From Alphaproteobacteria bacterium (GTDB lineage: Bacteria; Pseudomonadota; Alphaproteobacteria; Reyranellales; Reyranellaceae): DNA of 64,000 nucleotides. A model generated the notes under the pieces. That model was not told the DNA's origin. It worked only from the letters and a program-made list of their open reading frames with translations, and did not search any database. This document shows positions 1 through 8,872 of this stretch, piece after piece (within the stretch, counting starts at the first letter, position 1; every line of letters starts with the position of its first letter). The DNA lies in contig JAFKFK010000014.1 of NCBI GenBank assembly GCA_017307275.1, positions 62,001 to 126,000 on the forward strand, written 5' to 3'. The translations under genes were made by a program, and so were the position numbers.

Positions 1-1
1 G

Positions 2-28
2 GCCTTCAACACCGAACCTCTCGTCTGA
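2..28 (+). CDS. 3' tail of an upstream gene (partial)
   Basis: Reading from base 2, one frame gives the residues AFNTEPLV followed by TGA at 26-28, only 11 bases before the next ATG. This looks like the C-terminus of a gene cut by the window edge, in the same orientation as the oxygenase gene that follows, so the two may share an operon. Eight residues are too few to identify the product, and the frame choice is inferred only from the well-placed stop. Confidence 0.3.
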   Translation, partial: AFNTEPLV

Positions 29-39
29 GGAGAGCGACC

Positions 40-747
40 ATGACCCAGCCGATCATCGTCAAGACCGTCGAAGAGCTGAAGGACGCGCCCGAGGAGTATC
101 GCGAAGCCGTGGCCAAGCTCGTGATCAGCCATGCCGTCAACGAGCTCTATGGCGCACAAGTGTTCGATGAACCCGCGATTGCCTACGCGCCGACGCCTTA
201 CGCCAAGTGGCTGACCTGCCGCGTCGCCATGGAAGAATACGGCCACCACGTGCGCTTCAAGCAGCTCGGCGTGCAGATGGGCATTCCCGAGGAACGCATG
301 ATCCCCGGCACCGGCAAGCGCCCGCTGTCGATCTTCGAGTTTCCGCTCAAGACCTGGGAGGAGTTCGTCGCCATCAAGCTGCTGGCCGACCTCGCCGAGA
401 TCCTGCAGGTCGAGGACCTCCTGCACTGCACCTTCCATCCGCTGCGCAACCTGGCGCGCGCCACCATGCCGGAGGAGCGCTTCCATGCGCAGTTCGGCGA
501 AGACTTCACCGCCGAGCTGATCAAGACGGCTGAAGGCAAAGCCACCTTGCAGGCCGCCATCGACGAGTACTTCCCCTACCTGCCGTCCTTCTTCGGCGGT
601 TCCAAGTCGAGGAACAACGAAGTCTTCCGCAAGTGGAACATCAAGCAGCGCACCAATGACGAGATGCGCGCCGACTTCATGACACGCGCGACCGAGGTCG
701 CAAGCAAATATGGCCTGACCCTGCCGGAGGTTCGGCAGGCCGCGTGA
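40..747 (+). CDS. PaaA/PaaC-type phenylacetyl-CoA oxygenase family protein (ferritin-like diiron)
   Basis: The 235-residue protein looks like the phenylacetic acid catabolic protein family, whose members are the catalytic (PaaA) and structural (PaaC) subunits of the ring-epoxidising diiron oxygenase. Two ExxH pairs typical of a four-helix diiron centre are visible, E66-H69 in EEYGHH and E146-H149 in EERFHA, with further helix glutamates at E35 and E125. Because the metal ligands appear complete, a catalytic rather than purely structural role is possible. A GAGGAGAG Shine-Dalgarno lies 7-14 bases before the ATG. No other Paa subunit is visible downstream, so the true substrate is unknown. The stop overlaps the next start (GTGA). 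Confidence 0.75.
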   Translation: MTQPIIVKTVEELKDAPEEYREAVAKLVISHAVNELYGAQVFDEPAIAYAPTPYAKWLTCRVAMEEYGHHVRFKQLGVQMGIPEERMIPGTGKRPLSIFEFPLKTWEEFVAIKLLADLAEILQVEDLLHCTFHPLRNLARATMPEERFHAQFGEDFTAELIKTAEGKATLQAAIDEYFPYLPSFFGGSKSRNNEVFRKWNIKQRTNDEMRADFMTRATEVASKYGLTLPEVRQAA

Positions 748-1301
748 AGCCCGCTGTCTCTCTGCCGCTTGCCCCGCTCGACCGGCTGAGAGCGGAGGCA
801 CGCGTCGCGTCGTGGTTCGCAGCGCTCGGCGAGCCCTTGATCGAAGGCGATCTCGCCGACGCCGAAGCCTATGGAAATGCGCTCGACCTCGGCAGCCTCA
901 CGACCCGGCTGGCGCACGATTGGCCCGAAGCAGAACACCTCCTGAAATCACGCGACTGGTTGCCCGCTTTGTGGGACCGAGAGGAAGCGTTGCGCCGTGC
1001 ACTGCTGGGGCGTGCCGAAACACTCCATGGCGAACGCGAGTTGTGGACCGCCCTCACCGAACTCACGACGGACATCGGCGAACTGGTGCATGGGAAGGCG
1101 GCCACGGCGGCCGCGCGGATGGGCGACGCCGCCAAGGCCTCCGTTCACGTCGCGGCGGGCGCTGCTTCGCAGGCTGTCTACCAACTCGCTGTCGCGCGGA
1201 TGGCCGGCGACACGGCGTCGCCATTCGAAAGCAAGTTCCGTCTCTTCGCCGCTGGCCGCTGGCCGTTGGGTATCATGGGCTCTACGCTGATCCTCTTCTG
1301 A
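744..1301 (+). CDS. hypothetical protein coupled to the diiron oxygenase
   Basis: I do not recognise this 185-residue protein. It starts with GTG inside the stop of the oxygenase gene (GTGA overlap), so the two are almost certainly translated together. It is largely helical and alanine-rich, with no signal peptide and no clear membrane segment. The C-terminus (residues about 165-185) is hydrophobic and Gly-rich, ending GIMGSTLILF. Its position suggests an accessory or partner subunit of the oxygenase, which is inference from coupling only. Confidence 0.6.
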   Translation: MKPAVSLPLAPLDRLRAEARVASWFAALGEPLIEGDLADAEAYGNALDLGSLTTRLAHDWPEAEHLLKSRDWLPALWDREEALRRALLGRAETLHGERELWTALTELTTDIGELVHGKAATAAARMGDAAKASVHVAAGAASQAVYQLAVARMAGDTASPFESKFRLFAAGRWPLGIMGSTLILF

Positions 1302-1313
1302 GAGGATCCAACC

Positions 1314-2150
1314 ATGTCTGTCTATGCTGCGCCGCCACGCACGACCGGCCGGCTGAAGCGCCCCTTCGGCTCTCTCTACTTTGAAGTCACCGGCAGCGGC
1401 CCTGCTCTGCTGTTCGCCCATGGGCTCGGCGGCAATCACCTGAGCTGGTGGCAGCAGGTCGCGCATTTCGCGCCGCGCTATACGTGTGTGACCTTCGCTC
1501 ATCGCGGCTTTGCCCCCTCCGATGCAATCGCGGACGGCCCCGACCCGGCGGACTATGCCGGCGACCTCGCTGCTCTCATCGAGCATCTGGAGTTTCCCGA
1601 TGTCCACCTGGTGGGACAGTCGATGGGCGGCTGGACGATGCTCGAATACGCACTAGCCCATCCCGACAAGGTGAAGGCGCTGATACTGAGTTCGACGTCC
1701 GGCACGCTCGACCGTCGCGGCAGCGATCCGTCGGGCGGCGGACAATACGATGCGTGGTTGAAGGACGCCGACGCAAAGATCGCCGACGGCATGGCCAAGG
1801 GCATTCATCCCGCCGTCGGCGCATCGGCCGCCGAACGCTGGCCGGCGCTTCACCTTCTCTATCGCAGCATCGACGAGATGGCCGGCACTCTCGACAAGGT
1901 AAAGCTGCGCGAAGGACTGCGCCGGACCGCCACACGCAAGCTCGCCGACCTGAAGACGTTTCGCGTACCGACCTTGCTGATCGCCGGCGGCGAAGACACG
2001 GTCTTCCCAGCATTCCTCGCAAGCGCCATCGCAGCAAACCTGCCCTGCGGCGAAGCCGAGATAATCTCGGACTCCGGCCACTCGCCATACTTCGAGCAGG
2101 CCGCTACGTTCAACGCACTGGTCGACGCGTTCCTCGCGCGACAGCGCTGA
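1314..2150 (+). CDS. alpha/beta hydrolase
   Basis: A 278-residue alpha/beta-hydrolase-fold protein. The oxyanion-hole motif HGLGG lies at residues 36-40, the nucleophile elbow GQSMGG gives Ser103, and Asp228 (GGEDTVFP) and His256 (SGHSPYFEQ) complete the expected triad. It follows the diiron oxygenase pair by 12 bases, with GAGAGGAT upstream of the ATG, so it probably belongs to the same operon. It could hydrolyse an ester, lactone or ring-opened product of the oxygenase reaction. The family does not allow a substrate call. Confidence 0.85.
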   Translation: MSVYAAPPRTTGRLKRPFGSLYFEVTGSGPALLFAHGLGGNHLSWWQQVAHFAPRYTCVTFAHRGFAPSDAIADGPDPADYAGDLAALIEHLEFPDVHLVGQSMGGWTMLEYALAHPDKVKALILSSTSGTLDRRGSDPSGGGQYDAWLKDADAKIADGMAKGIHPAVGASAAERWPALHLLYRSIDEMAGTLDKVKLREGLRRTATRKLADLKTFRVPTLLIAGGEDTVFPAFLASAIAANLPCGEAEIISDSGHSPYFEQAATFNALVDAFLARQR

Positions 2151-2166
2151 CAAAAAGGGGAATGAG

Positions 2167-3168
2167 TTGTTGCAGCTTGGTCGTTTTCCGCGCGTCCGTC
2201 TTGGGCATCTGCCGACACCGCTCGAACCCATGACACGCCTCAGCGACCGACTCGGCGGTCCACGCCTCTGGATCAAGCGCGACGACTGCACGGGGCTGGC
2301 CACCGGCGGCAACAAGACCCGCAAGCTCGAATATCTGGTCGCCGATGCGGTGAGCCAAGGCGCCGACACGCTGATCACCCTGGGCGCCCTTCAATCGAAC
2401 CATGCCCGGCAAACCGCAGCCGCGGCCGCCAAGCTCGGGCTGAAATGCGTTCTCATTCTCGAAGAGCGTGTCTCGCAGCCGACCGACGCCTATCGCCACA
2501 ACGGCAATATCCTGCTCGACCGGTTGCTGGGCGCGACGCTGAAGTATGTGCCGCGCGATACGGCGATGGTGGAAGCGGGTGAGCGCGCTGCGGACGATGT
2601 GCGTCGCGCCGGCGGCAAGCCCTATGTGATTCCGACCGGCGGCTCGAACCCGATCGGCGCGCTAGGCTATGTCGGTTGCGCGACGGAGATCCTGCAGCAG
2701 GCAGCCGATCTCGGTATCCGCGTCGACCGGGTTGTCCATGCGACCGGCAGCAACGGCACCCAGGCCGGCCTCGTTGCAGGCTTCGACGGCGTACGAAGCA
2801 GCGTGCGTGTGCTGGGCATCACCGTCGGCCGGTCCCGCGCCGTCCAGGAAAAAGGCGTTGCCGCCCTGGTCGACGAGACCTGGGCGCATCTCGGCCTCAA
2901 GGGCGCAGCCCCGCACGATAATATCGAGGCCAACGACAGCTATTTCGGTGAAGCCTATGGCATGCCGACGCCGGCGATGAGGGAAGCGGTCCAGCTTCTG
3001 GCCGAAACCGAGTCCCTGCTGCTGGATCCTGTCTATTCCGGCAAGGCCATGTCGGGACTGATCGACCTGATCCGCAGGGGCACGTTCGGCAAGGACGAGA
3101 ACATCGTGTTCATTCACACGGGCGGCCAGGCCGGACTCTTCGCCTACGAGTCGGCCTTCGCAGCCTGA
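2167..3168 (+). CDS. D-cysteine desulfhydrase / ACC deaminase family PLP enzyme
   Basis: A 333-residue PLP-dependent enzyme of the fold-type II ACC deaminase/D-cysteine desulfhydrase family. Lys50 in GLATGGNKTRKLEYL is the expected PLP-binding lysine, and the family patterns LGALQSNHARQTAAAAAKLG and ATGSNGTQAGL are present. Members release ammonia from D-cysteine or related amino acids. I chose the TTG at 2167 because it restores the conserved N-terminus (LGRFPRVRLGHLPTPLEPM) and sits behind AAAAGGGGAA; the nearby ATG at 2162 is in another frame. Desulfhydrase is more likely than ACC deaminase, but the two are hard to separate by eye. Confidence 0.85.
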   Translation: MLQLGRFPRVRLGHLPTPLEPMTRLSDRLGGPRLWIKRDDCTGLATGGNKTRKLEYLVADAVSQGADTLITLGALQSNHARQTAAAAAKLGLKCVLILEERVSQPTDAYRHNGNILLDRLLGATLKYVPRDTAMVEAGERAADDVRRAGGKPYVIPTGGSNPIGALGYVGCATEILQQAADLGIRVDRVVHATGSNGTQAGLVAGFDGVRSSVRVLGITVGRSRAVQEKGVAALVDETWAHLGLKGAAPHDNIEANDSYFGEAYGMPTPAMREAVQLLAETESLLLDPVYSGKAMSGLIDLIRRGTFGKDENIVFIHTGGQAGLFAYESAFAA

Positions 3169-3179
3169 AGGAGGAGATC

Positions 3180-4715
3180 GTGTCCAGGGACAATCCGCGG
3201 ATCGCCGTTCTCGGTTTCGCCATCGAGTGCAACCGATTCGCGCCGGTCACCACGGCGGAAGATTTCGAACATGACGCCGACATCCGCGGCAACCGCATCG
3301 TAAGCGAAGCCCGCTCGGGCAAGTCGATCACCCTGCCAGACCTGCCGGGCTTCTTTACCGAGATGGACCGCACCGGTGACTGGACCCCCGTCCCGCTGCG
3401 CGTCGCTCTCGCCCAGCCCGGCGGCCCGGTCGAGGAGAACTTCTTCAAGGCCTATCTCGCCGAGATCGAGGCCAGCTTGAAATCGGTGCTGCCGGTCGAC
3501 GGCATCTTCGTCGCCTGCCATGGCGCGGCCCTGGCCGAAGGCACGGACGATCCCGACGGCGACCTGTTCGAGCTTCTGCGTCGGGTGGCCGGGCCCGATG
3601 TGCCGATTGCCGCGGTCTTCGACCTGCACGCCAACGTCTCGCGCAGGATGACCGACAATCTCGACGTCTTCGTGGGCTATCTCGAAAACCCGCACATCGA
3701 CATCTACGAGCGCGGTGTCGAAGCGGCCAAGCACATGCGCGAGCTGCTGGCGGGAACACGCACGGCGGTCGAGATGGTCAAGATCCCGCTGGTGCCGCCG
3801 CAGATCGCGCTGCTGACTGCCCGCGGCCCCTACGCCGATCTCATCAAGTACGGCCAGACCAAGGTCGGTGGCGATATTCTGAACGTTTCGGTGATGGCGG
3901 GCTTCGCCTACAGCGACAGTCCGAAGAACGGCCTCACCGCCGTCGTGACGGCGCGCAACGGCAACCGCCAGGCCGCCGCCGACCTGTCGCTCGATATCGC
4001 CAAGCGCGCCTGGGACATGAAGGAGCGCTTCAAGCGCGCAATGATGTCACTGGGCGATGCCGTGCAGCTCGCCGTCTCCGTTGGTCGCGACAAGCGGCGC
4101 AAGCCGATCATCCTCGCCGACGTGGCCGACAATCCCGGCGGTGGCGGCCGTGGCAACACGACCTATCTGCTGCGCGCGCTGAAAGGCGCCAAGGCGCAGG
4201 GTGTCTTCTTCGGTGTCTTCAACGATGCCGCGCTGGCCGCCAAGGCACACGAGCTGGGCGAAGGCGCGATCTTCACCGCCTCGTTCAACACGCAGGAACA
4301 CCAGGAATTCTCCCTGCCCTTCGACTGCGAAGCGAAGGTGATCAAGCTCTCGGACGGCAAGTACGTCGGCCGCCGCGGCGTGTTGAGGAATGTTTCCTCG
4401 GACATGGGGCCATCGGCGCTGCTCGACCTCGGCGGCATCCAGGTCGTGGTCATCAGCATCCGCTGCCAGTGCATGGACCCGCGCCAGTTCGAGATCTTCG
4501 ACCTCGACATTTCCCAGGCGAGGGTCGTCGTCGTGAAGAGCCGCGGCCATTTCCGCGGCGGCTTCGACGAGTTCTTCAAGCCCGAGCAGATCTACGAAGT
4601 GGACTGCCCGGGCTTGACGTCGCCGGTGCTCGCGAACTTCACCTGGACCAAGCTGCCGCGGCCGGTCTACCCGCTCGACGAGGAAACGACCTGGAGTCCG
4701 CCCGCGACCGCCTGA
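3180..4715 (+). CDS. M81 family metallopeptidase, MlrC-like
   Basis: A 511-residue protein matching the MlrC (microcystinase C/DUF1485) family throughout: N-terminal GFAIECNRFAP, central CHGAALAEGTDDPDGD and FDLHANVSRRM with candidate zinc-binding His and Asp residues, and ADNPGGGGRGNTTYLLRAL further on. MlrC of sphingomonads removes the last peptide bonds of linearised microcystin, but most relatives sit in unrelated catabolic contexts and have no known substrate. The GTG start at 3180 is preceded by AAGGAGGAG. The gene is 11 bases from the PLP-enzyme stop, so co-transcription is likely. Confidence 0.85.
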   Translation: MSRDNPRIAVLGFAIECNRFAPVTTAEDFEHDADIRGNRIVSEARSGKSITLPDLPGFFTEMDRTGDWTPVPLRVALAQPGGPVEENFFKAYLAEIEASLKSVLPVDGIFVACHGAALAEGTDDPDGDLFELLRRVAGPDVPIAAVFDLHANVSRRMTDNLDVFVGYLENPHIDIYERGVEAAKHMRELLAGTRTAVEMVKIPLVPPQIALLTARGPYADLIKYGQTKVGGDILNVSVMAGFAYSDSPKNGLTAVVTARNGNRQAAADLSLDIAKRAWDMKERFKRAMMSLGDAVQLAVSVGRDKRRKPIILADVADNPGGGGRGNTTYLLRALKGAKAQGVFFGVFNDAALAAKAHELGEGAIFTASFNTQEHQEFSLPFDCEAKVIKLSDGKYVGRRGVLRNVSSDMGPSALLDLGGIQVVVISIRCQCMDPRQFEIFDLDISQARVVVVKSRGHFRGGFDEFFKPEQIYEVDCPGLTSPVLANFTWTKLPRPVYPLDEETTWSPPATA

Positions 4716-4728
4716 GGGAGGTCGCGAC

Positions 4729-5607
4729 CTACTTGTCGGGCAGCGGGATGAACTCGTCGTCGCCGGGAACCTTGCCCATGCGCTGGTCGCGCCAGTCCGC
4801 CTTGGCCTTCTCGATACGGTCCTTGTCCGAGGAAACGAAGTTCCACCAGATGTGACGCGGACCATCCATGGTGGCACCGCCCAACAACATGGCCTTCGCG
4901 CCTTCTGGCCCGGCAATCGCCTCGACCGCCAGCCCCGGCACCAGCACGGCCAGATCGCCGACCAGAAGCTGCCGGTCGCCGATCGTCAGCGCACCGTCGG
5001 CGACGTAGATCGCCCGTTCCTGATGGTCCGGCGAGACCGTGAGCTTGGCGCTCGCCGCCGCTTCGACGCCGACATAGAAGATCGGCGAGAAGTGCGTCGT
5101 GGGCGCCGTGCGACCGGCGTAGGTGCCGACGATCAGGCGCTGCGCCGTTCCACCGTCCTGCCAGGCCGGCAGCCGCGCTGCCTCGACATGCTCGAAGGCG
5201 GGCGCGGTTTCTTCATGTGTCTTGGGCAGCGCCACCCAGGTCTGGACGCCGTGCATACGAAAGCCCGTGGCACGCATCTCGGGTTCGGTGCGTTCGCTGT
5301 GGACGATGCCGCTGCCGGCCGTCATCCAGTTGACGTCGCCCGGCCGGATCGCCTGCGCATAGCCCAGGCTGTCGCGATGGAAGATCCCACCGTCGAACAG
5401 ATAGGTGACGGTGGCGAGGCCGATATGGGGATGTGGCCGCACTTCCATGCCGCCGCCGACCGGCACGTCCATCGGCCCGAAGTGGTCGAGGAAGATGAAC
5501 GGCCCGACCATCCGACGCTTCACGCTGGGCAGCACGCGCCGCACGGCAAAGCCCCCGCCGAGGTCGTGAGCCCGGCCCTGCACCAGCAACTCGATCGGAT
5601 CGGACAT
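4729..5607 (-). CDS. pirin family protein
   Basis: A 292-residue bicupin of the pirin family. The N-terminal cupin holds the family signature PHPHIGLATVTYLFDG with the metal-binding His pair, followed by GSGIVHSERTEPE, which supplies a further His and Glu. The C-terminal domain begins around FSPIFYVGVEA. Some pirins have quercetin 2,3-dioxygenase activity and others act as redox-sensing regulators; the sequence does not discriminate. It converges with the MlrC-type gene (13-base gap) and diverges from the CoA-binding protein at 5646. Confidence 0.9.
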   Translation of the reverse strand: MSDPIELLVQGRAHDLGGGFAVRRVLPSVKRRMVGPFIFLDHFGPMDVPVGGGMEVRPHPHIGLATVTYLFDGGIFHRDSLGYAQAIRPGDVNWMTAGSGIVHSERTEPEMRATGFRMHGVQTWVALPKTHEETAPAFEHVEAARLPAWQDGGTAQRLIVGTYAGRTAPTTHFSPIFYVGVEAAASAKLTVSPDHQERAIYVADGALTIGDRQLLVGDLAVLVPGLAVEAIAGPEGAKAMLLGGATMDGPRHIWWNFVSSDKDRIEKAKADWRDQRMGKVPGDDEFIPLPDK

Positions 5608-5645
5608 CTTGTTCTCCTTCTACGCCTGTGCTGCAACGACCGGCC

Positions 5646-7115
5646 ATGACCGATCCCGTACGCGACCTCTCGCCGTTCTTCGCGCCCCGCAGTGTCGCTG
5701 TCGTCGGCGCGGGCGAGCGCCTCACCTCTTCAGGCGGCGCCGTCATGCAGATGCTCCGCCAAGCCGGTTATGGCGGAAGAGTCGTGCCGGTCAATCCCAA
5801 GGGCGGCACCATATTCGGTTACGAATCAGTGACCTCGCTTTCGGCAATCGACCGGCCAGTCGACCTCGCGGTGATCGTCATCCGGCCCGACGCCATCCTC
5901 GACGCCGTCGGCGAGGCCGCCGACCGCGGCATCCGCAACCTGCTGATCCTCCCGGGCGGATTTGCCGAAGCGGGGCCGGCCGGTGTGGCGCGCAACGAGG
6001 CGCTGTTGAAGCTCGCCGCCCAGCGCGGCCTAACGGTAGCGGGGCCGAACTGCGCGGGCATCGTCCACCTCGATCCGGCCCGGCGCTTCGCCGCCACCTT
6101 CCTGCGCGACCTGCCACCGGGCAACGCCGCCGGCGCCAGCAATGGGCTCGCCTTCATCTCCCAGTCCGGCGCACTGGCCGAAGAATTCATCGACAAGGCC
6201 AATGCGCGTGGCCTCCCGCTGGTGTCGATCGTCTCGGTCGGCAATGCGGTGCACCTCGGGGTCGAGGACTATCTCGCCTGGCTGGGCGACCGGCCCGAGA
6301 TCGGGGCGGCGCTGCTCTACGTCGAATCGATCGACGACCACGAGCGTTTCCGCACCATCGCTCGCCAGGTGGCCGCGAAGAAGCCCGTGGTGGCGTTGTT
6401 CGGCGGCCGCACTGAAATCGGCGGCCGGGCGGCGGGCGCCCATACCGGCGCGGTCGCCAACGACGATGCCGCCATCGAAGCCTTTTGCGCCTCCTGCGGC
6501 ATCGTCCGCGTGACGAGCCTGCGCCGGCTACTGCTCGCCGCGAAGGCGTTCGGGCGCTTTCCGCAGGGCCTTGGCCGCCGCGCCCTGATCCTCTCCAACT
6601 CGGGCGGACCGGGTGTGCTGTGCGCCGACCGCGCGGCCCTGGAGGGGCTCGACCTGGCGGCCTTGCCGGCGGCAATGGCCAATGTGCTGCGCCAGCAGCT
6701 CCCGGCGGAAGCCTCGGTCGCCAACCCCATCGACCTGCTGGCCGACGCCCGCGAGGACCGGTTCGGCCTGGCTTTCGAGGCAGCGATGACCCACGCAGCC
6801 ACCGCCTATGACATGGTCCTGATGATCCATGTCGTGCCCTTCATGGTCGACGCCCAGCCGGTCATCGGGCGGCTGGCCGAGTTGGCTACCGGCGCCCGCC
6901 TGCCCCTGATGCACAGCATGATGGGAACCCTGCCCGGCAAGGCCGACTGGTTCGCCACCATGGAACGCGCCGGGGTGCCGATGTTCAACGATGTCGAGGA
7001 AATGGCCGAGGCAGCCGGGCTGCTGGCGCGCTACCCGTCTCTTCGCAATGCAGCAAATGCAGCGAGCGAGCACAAATTACCCCCTGTGACCTTTCGGAGT
7101 CGAAAGGCGCCGTAA
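5646..7115 (+). CDS. acyl-CoA synthetase (NDP-forming) alpha-subunit-like protein
   Basis: A 489-residue protein in the ADP-forming acyl-CoA synthetase/succinyl-CoA-ligase-like family. The N-terminal Rossmann CoA-binding domain starts PFFAPRSVAVVGA; two ligase-like domains follow, and AGAHTGA contains the candidate phosphohistidine. The ATP-grasp (beta) domain that full-length enzymes carry is absent, and none is encoded nearby. It therefore needs a separate beta subunit or works differently. A longer GTG start at 5628 is possible, but the ATG at 5646 fits the family N-terminus (MTDPVRDLSPFFAPRSVAVVG). Confidence 0.75.
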   Translation: MTDPVRDLSPFFAPRSVAVVGAGERLTSSGGAVMQMLRQAGYGGRVVPVNPKGGTIFGYESVTSLSAIDRPVDLAVIVIRPDAILDAVGEAADRGIRNLLILPGGFAEAGPAGVARNEALLKLAAQRGLTVAGPNCAGIVHLDPARRFAATFLRDLPPGNAAGASNGLAFISQSGALAEEFIDKANARGLPLVSIVSVGNAVHLGVEDYLAWLGDRPEIGAALLYVESIDDHERFRTIARQVAAKKPVVALFGGRTEIGGRAAGAHTGAVANDDAAIEAFCASCGIVRVTSLRRLLLAAKAFGRFPQGLGRRALILSNSGGPGVLCADRAALEGLDLAALPAAMANVLRQQLPAEASVANPIDLLADAREDRFGLAFEAAMTHAATAYDMVLMIHVVPFMVDAQPVIGRLAELATGARLPLMHSMMGTLPGKADWFATMERAGVPMFNDVEEMAEAAGLLARYPSLRNAANAASEHKLPPVTFRSRKAP

Positions 7116-7162
7116 GGCCAAAAACCCTTCATTAACAAACATTTAATCCCTCTTTCACGGGT

Positions 7163-7183
7163 GTTGCATTTTTGCAACTTTTT
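7163..7183 (+). terminator. rho-independent terminator candidate
   Basis: A perfect 6-bp stem GTTGCA/TGCAAC with a TTTT loop (7163-7178) runs directly into TTTTT (7179-7183), 47 bases past the stop of the CoA-binding protein. The surrounding bases are unusually AT-rich for this window. The stem is short, so termination efficiency is uncertain. The remaining 130 bases up to 7321 hold no ORF I can support. Confidence 0.55.
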
Positions 7184-7320
7184 GTTGGACTTGTGGGATT
7201 TCGGTGGCCAGTATTGCCTCAAGCGGGGCACGCGGGGGCATCGGCTTCGGGGGAAGCTGGTGGTCGCTATTAGCCTCAGTTGTCAATGAGTAGCGTTCTA
7301 ATGGAGAACGGGAGAGGCCA

Positions 7321-8742
7321 ATGGCGTTTACGATGACGCGTCTCAAACGCGCCCACCGCTGGCGAACCGTGCGCAGCCTTCTGGTAGCAACCCTCGCATT
7401 TTCGACTGCCAATGCAGTCCTCGCCGCCGGGGCGATGGCCCAGGTGAAAGCCCCTCAAAAGAAACAGCTCAAGCCGGCGACCGCCTCCAGGTTCGCGGCT
7501 CCCGCCCCCAGCGAAGACGTCCAGTCCTTCTCGGTCGCAGCCGAGGGCTCGGTCGCCCAGCAGCTCCTCACCCTCCAGGTCGACCCGGCCGACGCCGAAG
7601 CGGCCGCTACGGCGGTCAACAAGGCGCTGAGCAAGCCCGAGGTAAAGGCCGCCTCGTCCGGCCGTGCCGTGCTGGAGGCCCAGGGCGCCGGCCAGCCGAA
7701 GCGTCTCGTGTCGCTGCAGCTCTATTCCAATACCTCGCTTGCCGTCGAACTGGCGCGCGGTACCGACGGCAGCTTTGGCTACAAGCTCGCCCCCAACGCG
7801 ACTACCGACGACGACGAACGCGTCTCGAGCGTTCCCAGCACGACTGCCCCTGCCCTTCCCACGGGTCCCGGCGCTCGCTCGCTGGTCGCCGACTCGATCA
7901 AGACGGTCAAGGCCAACCCCACGACCCTGGCTGGCGTGCTCGCCCCGTCCGGTGCCAACCCGGCTTCGCTCAAGGAGCTCACCCAGGCCCTGGCGGGCTT
8001 CACATCGGCATCGGCCAAGATCGATGTCGTGCAGGGCCGCACGGTCGACGGTACGCCGCGCGTGCTCGTGGCGAGCTTGGCCGACGGCAAGACCCGGCAG
8101 TCCTTCTGGTGGTTCGCGCCTCCCAACCAGCCCGAAGGCTGGTTCGACGATCAGGGCAAGCGCCTGGGCGGCACAGCGCTCGCTGATCCGCGGCCGGGGG
8201 CCCGCATGTCCTCGCCCTTCGGGACGCGCTACTACTATGGCCGCAAGAGCGGTGGCGGCTTCCACAACGGCATCGATTACGAAGGCAAGGTCGGCGAGCC
8301 GATCTATGCGGCCGCCGATGGCGTCATCAACCACCAAGGCTGGTACTTCAACTACGGCCGTACGGTGAAGGTCAGCCACGCCGAGAGCTTCGAAACGCTT
8401 TACGCCCACATGTCGCGCTTCGCTGACGGCATGGGTCCCGGCACCCGCGTTCGTAAGGGTGACCTGATCGGCTACGTCGGCTCGACCGGCCGGTCGACCG
8501 GCCCGCACCTGCACTTCTCGGTCATCGTGAACGGCCAGTTCGTCAATCCTCAGCCTTATGTCTCCGAAAATGGCGGCCATGGCGCCCTGGCCGGCGAGTC
8601 GCTGGTTGCCTACCGGGCATGGCAGGGTGAAGTGAAGCGCGCTGCCGACAAGGGCGGCCGCAAGGGTGGCTTCTTCGGTCGGGCGGACAACGACGCCTGG
8701 TCGACCAATCCCTTCGCCTCGAACGCGGCGGATCGCCTCTAA
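7321..8742 (+). CDS. secreted M23 family metallopeptidase
   Basis: A 473-residue exported protein. A long basic N-region and a hydrophobic stretch (about residues 17-40, ending AGAMAQ) look like a signal peptide or signal anchor. The C-terminal half is a LytM/M23 domain with the zinc ligands His315 and Asp319 (FHNGIDYEG) and His396-x-His398 (GPHLHFS). Such enzymes cut peptidoglycan cross-bridges, or regulate amidases when catalytic residues are missing; here the ligands are intact. The middle region (about 40-280) is alanine-rich and unassigned. GAACGGGAGAGG precedes the ATG. Confidence 0.88.
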   Translation: MAFTMTRLKRAHRWRTVRSLLVATLAFSTANAVLAAGAMAQVKAPQKKQLKPATASRFAAPAPSEDVQSFSVAAEGSVAQQLLTLQVDPADAEAAATAVNKALSKPEVKAASSGRAVLEAQGAGQPKRLVSLQLYSNTSLAVELARGTDGSFGYKLAPNATTDDDERVSSVPSTTAPALPTGPGARSLVADSIKTVKANPTTLAGVLAPSGANPASLKELTQALAGFTSASAKIDVVQGRTVDGTPRVLVASLADGKTRQSFWWFAPPNQPEGWFDDQGKRLGGTALADPRPGARMSSPFGTRYYYGRKSGGGFHNGIDYEGKVGEPIYAAADGVINHQGWYFNYGRTVKVSHAESFETLYAHMSRFADGMGPGTRVRKGDLIGYVGSTGRSTGPHLHFSVIVNGQFVNPQPYVSENGGHGALAGESLVAYRAWQGEVKRAADKGGRKGGFFGRADNDAWSTNPFASNAADRL

Positions 8743-8766
8743 ACCGCCACAGTCAGGCGTGCGCCG

Positions 8767-8786
8767 CCGTTGCGCGCACGCAACGG
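8767..8786 (+). terminator. stem-loop after the M23 gene
   Basis: A perfect 8-bp stem CCGTTGCG/CGCAACGG closes a CGCA loop, 25 bases after the M23 stop and before the first binding-protein gene. No T-run follows, so it may be a rho-assisted terminator, a processing hairpin, or no terminator at all. Confidence 0.4.
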
Positions 8787-8872
8787 TTCGCCTACGAATT
8801 GCTCATCGACCCTGAACGGCCACGCAAGGTGGCTGACGGGGCGTCAGAGGCAACCACGAGGGAACGACAAAA

